This document shows, one piece after another, positions 1-4,611 of a DNA stretch of 7,374 bases. The DNA lies in NCBI GenBank assembly GCA_964614215.1, contig CAZTKP010000132.1:1-7374 (forward strand), written 5' to 3'. The number at the start of each line of letters is the position of its first letter. Position 1 is the first letter of the stretch. Under the pieces are notes generated by a model. That model was not told the DNA's origin. It searched no databases and saw only the letters and a list, made by a program, of their open reading frames with translations. This DNA comes from CAZTKP01 sp964614215 (GTDB taxonomy: Bacteria > UBP6 > UBA1177). A program made the translations under genes and the position numbers.

Positions 1-1
1 G

Positions 2-148
2 CAGTACTGCCCGGCAGACACAGCTCCGGCTGACATGAACACAGAAACAATGTGGCTAATCTACGGAATAATTGCAATGGTCACACCGATCGGACTCTTC
101 CTTGCAAAAGGCTGGATGAAGAAAGGATTCAAGACTAAAGCCGATTAA
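2..148 (+). CDS. C-terminal fragment of an integral membrane protein (possible transporter)
   Basis: The frame beginning at base 2 stays open to the TAA at 146-148 and gives the last 48 residues of a protein whose start lies outside the window. The fragment contains one hydrophobic segment (MWLIYGIIAMVTPIGLFLA) followed by a basic amphipathic tail (KGWMKKGFKTKAD). This is the usual look of a final transmembrane helix with a cytoplasmic positive tail. A major-facilitator-type transporter would fit, but too little is visible to name a family. The open frame, hydrophobicity and positive tail are seen directly; the transporter idea is inference. A diverged copy of the last 51 bases occurs at 711-761, downstream of the next gene. 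Confidence 0.6.
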   Translation, partial: QYCPADTAPADMNTETMWLIYGIIAMVTPIGLFLAKGWMKKGFKTKAD

Positions 149-204
149 TTTTTTGTCACAAGCACCACTGCACATATCTTTAAACGTTTTGTATTGTTAA
201 CTTC

Positions 205-233
205 TTGACATATTCCTTAAAAAAAGCAATAAT
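205..233 (+). promoter_or_regulatory. Candidate sigma-70-type promoter upstream of the structured leader and lipoprotein
   Basis: A perfect -35 hexamer TTGACA (205-210) is followed after 17 bases by AATAAT (228-233), which matches the -10 consensus at five of six positions. Transcription would start near 240, just before the GC-rich segment at 251-360. That leaves a leader of about 170 bases before the lipoprotein start codon at 411. A second TTGACA at 243-248 has no convincing -10 partner. The boxes are read from sequence; activity is inferred. Confidence 0.45.
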
Positions 234-250
234 ATCTCGTAATTGACATT

Positions 251-360
251 ATTCAGCCGCGATGCTAAGAAATGCACGCACCGAATGAGATCGTTCCGGC
301 ACACTACTTTCCCGACTCTTTAAGTGCCCTGAACTTCAGGATCTTCTTCGGACCTCCAGA
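251..360 (+). promoter_or_regulatory. Candidate structured 5' leader RNA
   Basis: This stretch is about 51% G+C (56 of 110 bases), while the sequences on either side (151-240 and 361-410) are about 30%. It can fold into a branched structure. The closing stem pairs 281-292 with 340-351, with 11 of 12 positions paired, including one G-U that favours folding of the + strand transcript. Inside it a stem pairs 298-302 with 324-328, and a small inverted repeat CCTGAA-C-TTCAGG lies at 328-340. I do not recognise any named riboswitch or ncRNA family. It lies between a candidate promoter and the lipoprotein gene, with no terminator seen before that gene. A leader element is therefore the simplest reading; a processed small RNA or a protein-binding site are alternatives. 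Confidence 0.4.
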
Positions 361-410
361 CTCACATGTCAACTTTAGCTTTAAAGATCAATGTTTTAAA
401 GGAGAAAAAC

Positions 411-698
411 ATGCTTAGAAAACAGATTGTTATTTTTATTACAACTATCATGCTTATAGCCGGCATAACGACCGGATGCGACATGTTCAGCGGCAAATCG
501 AACGCTCAGAAGTCACTTGACAAGCTTAAGGCCAAGCTGGTTAAAGAGGAAAAAGAGAAGGCAGCAAAGGAAGAAAAGAACACCGTTTCAAATGAAGTCA
601 AACCTCAGGTAGAGGAGCAAGAACCGGAACAGGAACAAGAACCGGAACCTGAGCAGGAACCGGAACAGGAACCGGAACAAGAGCCCGAGAAAAAATAA
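411..698 (+). CDS. Small lipoprotein with Lys/Glu-rich segment and Pro-Glu-Gln arm
   Basis: This 95-residue protein starts at ATG 411, chosen because AAAGGAG at 398-404 lies six bases upstream; an in-frame ATG at 366 has no such site. Residues 1-22 form a signal peptide with two early basic residues and a long hydrophobic core. It ends at a lipobox-like ITTGC, making Cys23 the probable lipidated residue. Residue +2 is Asp, which in E. coli would retain a lipoprotein in the inner membrane; whether that rule holds here is unknown. Residues 31-57 are rich in Lys, Glu and Ala and could form a charged helix or coiled coil. Residues 68-93 are almost only Pro, Glu and Gln. Such arms act as extended spacers in envelope proteins such as TonB. 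No catalytic domain is present and the function is unknown. The gene appears to stand alone behind a possible structured leader. Confidence 0.8.
   Translation: MLRKQIVIFITTIMLIAGITTGCDMFSGKSNAQKSLDKLKAKLVKEEKEKAAKEEKNTVSNEVKPQVEEQEPEQEQEPEPEQEPEQEPEQEPEKK
612..689 (+). repeat. Pro-Glu-Gln-Glu coding repeat
   Basis: The 3' end of the small lipoprotein gene is built from short degenerate units of the type CCGGAACAGGAA. They encode about 26 residues of EQEPEQEPE-like sequence. The units are in register with the reading frame and differ by synonymous changes, such as CAG/CAA and GAA/GAG. The repeat is therefore maintained at protein level but could still change length by slippage. Confidence 0.8.
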
Positions 699-710
699 TT
701 ATTCATAGAG

Positions 711-764
711 TTCCCTGCAAAGGCTGGATGAAAAAGGGATTTCAAAAATAAGACCAAGTAATAA
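711..764 (+). pseudogene. Decayed duplicate of the 3' end of the upstream membrane-protein gene
   Basis: Bases 711-761 align with 98-148, the last codons and stop of the first gene, at roughly 41 of 51 positions by eye. Two indels compensate each other: one A is missing at 719-721 and one T is extra at 740-742. Correcting both restores a tail reading about KGWMKKGF followed by FKNKTK and a stop, compared with KGWMKKGFKTKAD in the intact gene. As it stands the frame is broken and there is no start, so it cannot be expressed. It is either the remnant of a paralogue once lying in tandem or one arm of a direct repeat left by insertion of the intervening lipoprotein unit. The rest of the 699-943 intergenic region holds only the promoter at 889-917 that I can support. 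Confidence 0.55.
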
Positions 765-888
765 GTTTACGATCACTCTTTTATCTTTATTACTGACTTC
801 TTAAAATTTGAAGTTATGCTGTACTCGGACATCTTTACTGCAATAACTGCGGCAAGCGGATCTTTGTAAAAAATTCAATATACAAATT

Positions 889-917
889 TTGATTTAAAGC
901 TGTTTTTCTGGTATATT
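889..917 (+). promoter_or_regulatory. Extended -10 promoter of the TolB-like/DUF1566/methyltransferase operon
   Basis: TTGATT (889-894) and TATATT (912-917) are separated by exactly 17 bases. A TG dinucleotide at 909-910 sits one base before the -10 hexamer, giving an extended -10 element. Transcription would begin near 924, about 20 bases before the ATG at 944. This leaves room for little besides the ribosome site TGAGG at 932-936. Confidence 0.55.
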
Positions 918-943
918 TTTGTGTAATTTTTTGAGGTTTCAAA

Positions 944-1609
944 ATGTATAAAAGAATTGTTTTCACTCTATTGTTCTTGACTCTTTTGACCTTTTCATTT
1001 CAAGTGTTTGCAGATGATAATAGCGAAGATTCCATCGTTGTATGGAGAATTGAACCGAAAACCGGGGTAAGCGACAACGAAGCTGACACCATAAGTGGAA
1101 TTGTTACTGCCGAAGTTGGAAGAGTATCAGGGAAAAAAACCGTCGGCGAAAACGATATGAAGGCTCTTCTAGTTGGAGAAGAAATGAAACTTCAGTGCGG
1201 AGCTGAAGATTCCGCCTGCGTTGCAGAGATCGGAGCCGCTCTGGGAGCACCNNNNNNNNNNNNNNNNNNNNNNNNNNNNNNNNNNNNNNNNNNNNNNNNN
1301 NNNNNNNNNNNNNNNNNNNNNNNNNNNNNNNNNNNNNNNNNNNNNNNNNNNGTTCTTATCTTCGGTGGAGTTGCCCACTGGAAAACAGGTGTTGAAAAGA
1401 AGGATTATGAAGACGGCAAGACCGGAGGCGATGCAACTGACTACAACACATGGAAAGCTGTCTCCATAACTTCATACACTATCGGAGCCTTAGTTGTCGG
1501 AACCGGTGCGGCGCTTCTTATCGCAGACCTGATAATGGACAGTCCTGTAAAAACTGCTATCGTTCCCACAAAAGGCGGAGCTTATATTACAGCAGCATGG
1601 AGGTTTTAA
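944..1609 (+). CDS. TolB/CsgG-like exported protein with C-terminal membrane segment (interrupted by assembly gap)
   Basis: Residues 1-23 form a signal peptide ending VFA-DD. The following region (about residues 29-103) has the pattern of TolB-N/CsgG-like accessory domains common in Myxococcota. It has a predicted strand and helix (DTISGIVTAEVGRVSG), a 'hydrophobic-LLVGEEMKLQCG' segment, and a Cys pair before EIGAALGAP. The base pair CC before the gap makes residue 103 Pro whatever follows, matching the LGAPY-type turn of such domains. After the 100-N gap the protein resumes with a short hydrophobic stretch (VLIFGGVAHW), a polar loop, a clear transmembrane helix (SITSYTIGALVVGTGAALLIADL) and a C-terminus ending AAWRF. 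Related proteins often finish in the same way. The two halves share a frame only because the gap is written as 100 bases; its true length is unknown, so the total length is uncertain. The start has TGAGG seven bases upstream. Its stop overlaps the next gene's start (TAATG). The specific role is unknown. Confidence 0.65.
   Translation: MYKRIVFTLLFLTLLTFSFQVFADDNSEDSIVVWRIEPKTGVSDNEADTISGIVTAEVGRVSGKKTVGENDMKALLVGEEMKLQCGAEDSACVAEIGAALGAXXXXXXXXXXXXXXXXXXXXXXXXXXXXXXXXXXVLIFGGVAHWKTGVEKKDYEDGKTGGDATDYNTWKAVSITSYTIGALVVGTGAALLIADLIMDSPVKTAIVPTKGGAYITAAWRF
1252..1351. other. Assembly gap (100 N)
   Basis: Exactly 100 undetermined bases interrupt the coding sequence of the TolB-like protein. A round 100 is the usual placeholder for a gap of unknown size, so no coordinate or frame relation across it should be trusted. 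The missing part should contain the end of the TolB-like domain and the linker to the C-terminal membrane segment. Confidence 0.97.
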
Positions 1610-2868
1610 TGAGATACATTTTAATTTCCATAATATTTATCTTTTTAGCTTCATGCAGTGCTTTTTCACTTGCCGGAATGGGTGATGAAGGAGAGCAATG
1701 TTTCAACGACGGAACCTGCAACGATCCTTTCACCTGTGTTGCGGGAACATGCATCGATCAGACATCCGGAAATGACAACTCTCAGAATGATAACACCAGT
1801 GAAGATCCGGACAATGAACAGGACGACGATGAGACAGGAACAACTGATACTGCTGTGGTCACAGACAACGAACAGAACGATGATGATTCAGACACCGTTG
1901 AAAAACTCGGTTGTAACATGGGTGAAACCTGCTGGGGAGTAGTTCCGACCCAACAGACTAGCTGCTTCAATGAAAGCACAGCTGAACAGTGCGACAAGAT
2001 CACTAGCGATTATTACGGTCAGGATGGACTGTATGCGGATACGACCAGTCGCGGCTTTGAAAATATAAAGATCGGAGAAGATTATTATCTTTTTGACAAC
2101 AAAACAAAACTGCTCTGGTACAAACCCGTCAGTGACAATGAACTGAAACATCAGGATGCAATAGATTTCTGCAACATACTTAACACTAACAATATTGCTG
2201 AAAAAACAAACTGGCGCCTTCCCTATCTTCATGAGCTGGTATCTATTGTAAATTTCAATGAACATGTTAACCCTCTTGTTGACGGATTTTACTTTCCTTA
2301 TATCGAAACTGAGAAATACTGGACACTTACAAAACTGGGAAATAACCCGGACGGCAAAAATTATTTCTATGTTGATTTCTCAGGAGACTCGCAGTTTTAC
2401 ACTGAAGACGGAACTGTTGCTGAAAACTACGCCATCTGTGTCAGCTCGGAATATGACTACGATGAAAAGAGATCTTTTGAAAGATATGAAGAGATCCCTG
2501 TAAATGAAGATGTTATAGTTGAGGATAAGGCGACCGGTCTTGTCTGGCAGAAAGTCAGCGACTATACAACAAGAGTCTGGAAAGACGCTCTTAAATACTG
2601 TCAGGACCTCGAATACGCCGACAAAGATGACTGGAGGCTCCCTAATATCAACGAGCTTCATTCTCTTGCAACTTACGGTCTCAACTATGAGCTTCAGACA
2701 ACATTTCCCGATCTGGGCGATGATTTTTTCTGGAGCTCGACAACTAATGCCAACATAATCCCCAACGCATGGGTGATGGAGTTCAAATTAGGCATCATTA
2801 AGCCTGAACTTGAAAAAGGAAAGAACGAAAACTACATCTACACAATGTGTGTCAGGAACAAAGACTAA
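1609..2868 (+). CDS. Lipoprotein with Cys-rich module and two DUF1566 domains
   Basis: The start is ATG 1609, which shares its A with the preceding stop. GGAGG lies at 1599-1603, five bases upstream. The frame is open farther upstream, but only ATG 1609 places a proper lipoprotein signal at the N-terminus: LASC, lipidated Cys16. The 419-residue protein then has a small four-cysteine module (Cys31, 37, 43, 48; GEQCFNDGTC-like). A disordered Asp/Asn/Glu/Thr linker follows (about 51-97). Two consecutive DUF1566 (Lcl C-terminal) domains come next. The first (about 160-280) has LLWYK and NWRLPYLHEL at 201-210. The second (about 300-419) has TGLVWQK, DWRLPNINEL at 341-350, WSST at 375-378 and a terminal CVR. 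DUF1566 occurs in bacterial surface proteins; its ligand and activity are not established. It is translationally coupled to both neighbours. A surface-exposed role is inferred. Confidence 0.88.
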   Translation: MRYILISIIFIFLASCSAFSLAGMGDEGEQCFNDGTCNDPFTCVAGTCIDQTSGNDNSQNDNTSEDPDNEQDDDETGTTDTAVVTDNEQNDDDSDTVEKLGCNMGETCWGVVPTQQTSCFNESTAEQCDKITSDYYGQDGLYADTTSRGFENIKIGEDYYLFDNKTKLLWYKPVSDNELKHQDAIDFCNILNTNNIAEKTNWRLPYLHELVSIVNFNEHVNPLVDGFYFPYIETEKYWTLTKLGNNPDGKNYFYVDFSGDSQFYTEDGTVAENYAICVSSEYDYDEKRSFERYEEIPVNEDVIVEDKATGLVWQKVSDYTTRVWKDALKYCQDLEYADKDDWRLPNINELHSLATYGLNYELQTTFPDLGDDFFWSSTTNANIIPNAWVMEFKLGIIKPELEKGKNENYIYTMCVRNKD

Positions 2869-3725
2869 TGAAAAATGATTACGAACTGCTTGACTGCGGT
2901 GACGGAAGAAAACTTGAGAAATTCGGTGCTGTAATTTTAGACAGACCTTGCCCGCAGGCTTCATGGAAAAAAGGCAACAAAGATATCTGGCATAATAAGA
3001 ACGGCATATTTTTCAGAAATAAAGGTCGTGATAATGCCTGGTATTCAAAAGATAATTCAATGCCCGAAGAATGGGAAGTTGAGATAGACGGAGTTAAAGT
3101 TCTTCTTGAACCTGCACCGAGTGGCCAGGTTGGAATTTTTCCGGAGCAACTACCCAACTGGAGACTTTTGAAAGATGTCGCAAGCAACACAAAAAACGAT
3201 CTGAAGATGCTTAATGGCTTTGCCTATACAGGAATTGCCAACCTGTTCGCACTTTCAGCAGAAACTGATCATAAAATTGAAATTACTCATGTCGATGCTG
3301 CAAAAAGCGCAGTGAACAAAGCCCGTAAAAACGTGGAACTTAACGTATTTGACAAAAAACCTGTCAGGTGGATCGCTGATGACATCGTCACTTTTATGGA
3401 AAAGGAAAAAAGACGAGAAAAGACCTACGATATCATTATTCTCGATCCTCCCGCCTTTGGAAGAACAAAAAGCGGGAAAAGCTGGACACTCAAAAAAGAT
3501 CTTCCCTACCTTCTTGAACTTGCGGCAGATATTCTTTCAGACTTTCCCGAGCTGGTTATCATATCATGTCATGATCCGGAAATTAACAACTCTGACCTTG
3601 AGAAAATGATCAGGAACCTTGAACTTCCCGAAAATGGCACAATATATTCAAAAGAGCTTGTTTTAAGGTCAAATGACAACGACCTCCCTTCCGGAAATAC
3701 TGTCGTATGGCGCTCGAACTATTGA
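2868..3725 (+). CDS. Class I SAM-dependent methyltransferase, COG1092/RlmI-related
   Basis: This 285-residue cytoplasmic protein starts at ATG 2868, overlapping the previous stop as TAATG. Only a weak AGGA lies upstream, so translation probably depends on coupling. Family hallmarks appear in order: YELLDCGDGRKLEKFG at 5-20, GIFPEQLPNW at 89-98, the SAM-binding motif I region LNGFAYTGIANL (115-126), the acidic ribose-binding HVDAAKSAVNKARKN (141-155), motif IV DPPAFG (193-198), SCHDP (233-237) and a terminal LPSGNTVVW. These match the COG1092 / Methyltrans_SAM group that includes the 23S rRNA m5C methyltransferase RlmI. The N-terminal PUA domain of RlmI is absent, so the RNA target cannot be inferred. 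Cys234 in SCHDP sits where m5C enzymes of this fold carry a cysteine, but other members have SCHTP there and their reaction is unproven. An RNA-modifying role is family-based inference. Its position among envelope genes is unexplained. Confidence 0.85.
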   Translation: MKNDYELLDCGDGRKLEKFGAVILDRPCPQASWKKGNKDIWHNKNGIFFRNKGRDNAWYSKDNSMPEEWEVEIDGVKVLLEPAPSGQVGIFPEQLPNWRLLKDVASNTKNDLKMLNGFAYTGIANLFALSAETDHKIEITHVDAAKSAVNKARKNVELNVFDKKPVRWIADDIVTFMEKEKRREKTYDIIILDPPAFGRTKSGKSWTLKKDLPYLLELAADILSDFPELVIISCHDPEINNSDLEKMIRNLELPENGTIYSKELVLRSNDNDLPSGNTVVWRSNY

Positions 3726-3749
3726 CATTTTCAAATAAAAAACTAAAAC
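3722..3749 (+). promoter_or_regulatory. Candidate promoter overlapping the methyltransferase stop codon
   Basis: A perfect TTGACA at 3722-3727 includes the TGA stop (3723-3725) of the preceding gene. Sixteen bases later TAAAAC (3744-3749) matches the -10 consensus at four of six positions. The 64-base AT-rich intergenic space holds no GC-rich hairpin terminator, so some read-through from the upstream operon is also likely. Confidence 0.35.
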
Positions 3750-3789
3750 TAGCACAGATTTCATTTTTAAAAAAATAGTGGAGGCAACT

Positions 3790-4611
3790 ATGAAAGTGAA
3801 AGTTATTATTTTAAGCATTTTTGCTATCTTTTTTATGTTCTCATGTGGTGACGATAAAAACAACAGTGATGTAGATAACGATGTCAGTCAGGACGAAGAC
3901 ATTGCGGTTATTGACAATGACACGGAAATAGATGATATGGACGAAGTGGACGACGTGGATACTGATTCAGGAGACACAGGAAATACAGGTGACACTGGCA
4001 ATACTGGAGATACCGGCAACACTGGAAATACAGGAAATACAGGAAATACAGGAAACACCGGAGACACTGGAAACACTGGCGATACTGGTGACTACGGTTT
4101 TACGATAAGGATCCCGATAGAAAGGACTGTGGATTGTGATTATGAGTATCACGACCCTCAACTTACCCAGCTCGATATGGACTGGCTCTGTACTTTTGAA
4201 CATGATGGTGAAAGCGGATACGTTTACCTTCAGAACAACACAACAAGTTGCGAAGATTTCGGAATGTCTGTCGGAGGAGGATTCACCAACGTCGGCGCCT
4301 GGATATCAATCGACGGCAATGTCTCAACTTTATCAGGCGGTTATTACGACTGGGGAGGAAACCATCACAACGATTCGATGGGCTTTGAATATAACGGAAA
4401 GAAGTATGAATACTACCACAGTTCTTTCGGTTACGGATGGAGAGTCTGTCAGAATATGGACTGCATCAACGTAAATGCCGGTGAGGACGACGAGGAGCTA
4501 GGTTGCGGATCGGACAGGACACTTCCTATTGTCTGCGTTCAGATCAAATCTGACGGCACTTATGAAGAACTTATAGACAACTTCGAGAAATGTCCCGGAG
4601 ATGATTCATGA
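3790..4611 (+). CDS. Stalked lipoprotein: acidic linker, Gly-X-Thr repeat, eight-cysteine domain
   Basis: The start is ATG 3790, with GGAGG at 3780-3784 five bases upstream; an in-frame GTG at 3778 lies before that site and is not used. The 273-residue protein begins with a signal peptide ending FMFSC, so Cys19 should be lipidated. Residues 21-60 are dominated by Asp, Glu, Asn and Val. Residues 61-99 are thirteen uninterrupted Gly-Asp/Asn-Thr triplets, a collagen-like pattern also seen in bacterial surface proteins such as BclA-type filaments. The remaining 170 residues form a compact-looking domain rich in Tyr, Trp and Gly. It has eight cysteines (116, 134, 154, 220, 225, 239, 249, 268), enough for four disulfides. 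I cannot assign this domain to a family. Its stop overlaps the next gene's start by four bases (ATGA), so the two proteins are probably made together. Cell-surface display is inferred from the architecture. Confidence 0.87.
   Translation: MKVKVIILSIFAIFFMFSCGDDKNNSDVDNDVSQDEDIAVIDNDTEIDDMDEVDDVDTDSGDTGNTGDTGNTGDTGNTGNTGNTGNTGNTGDTGNTGDTGDYGFTIRIPIERTVDCDYEYHDPQLTQLDMDWLCTFEHDGESGYVYLQNNTTSCEDFGMSVGGGFTNVGAWISIDGNVSTLSGGYYDWGGNHHNDSMGFEYNGKKYEYYHSSFGYGWRVCQNMDCINVNAGEDDEELGCGSDRTLPIVCVQIKSDGTYEELIDNFEKCPGDDS
3970..4086 (+). repeat. Thirteen 9-bp units encoding Gly-Asp/Asn-Thr
   Basis: The units are perfectly in frame. They read GDT GNT GDT GNT GDT, then five GNT, then GDT GNT GDT. Three consecutive units (4024-4050) are identical GGAAATACA and so look like a recent expansion. 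The others vary at synonymous positions of all three codons, indicating older units held by selection on the protein. Copy-number change by slippage would keep the frame. Confidence 0.93.

Noticed and set aside
312..377. Minus-strand open frame of about 22 codons (…GPKKILKFRALKESGK)
   Set aside because: It has no start codon with a ribosome site and overlaps the stem-forming segment. It is too short to support as a gene.
816..869. Short open frame of 17 codons (ATG CTG TAC ... TTG TAA), open upstream to 765
   Set aside because: It has no convincing ribosome site and no recognisable product. It lies in the AT-rich spacer after the decayed gene end, so a chance open frame is likelier.
1450..1608. 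Upstream in-frame extension of the DUF1566 lipoprotein, including ATG 1450 and ATG 1597
   Set aside because: It overlaps the end of the TolB-like gene and would bury the lipoprotein signal. GGAGG is spaced correctly for ATG 1609.
1782..2265. Minus-strand open frames opposite the DUF1566 lipoprotein
   Set aside because: They have no recognisable domains or ribosome sites, while the + strand carries clear DUF1566 motifs over the same bases.
3761..3776. AT palindrome before the stalked lipoprotein as a terminator
   Set aside because: It has no G-C pairs in the stem, and the inversion is only a run of T followed by A.
3970..4086. CRISPR-like or tandem-repeat array
   Set aside because: The units are 9 bp with no spacers and encode in-frame Gly-X-Thr within a lipoprotein gene.
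3888..4203. Minus-strand open frames rich in Pro-Val-Phe or Ser-Cys-Ile repeats
   Set aside because: They are mirror images of the Gly-X-Thr coding repeat, with no ribosome sites and no independent support.
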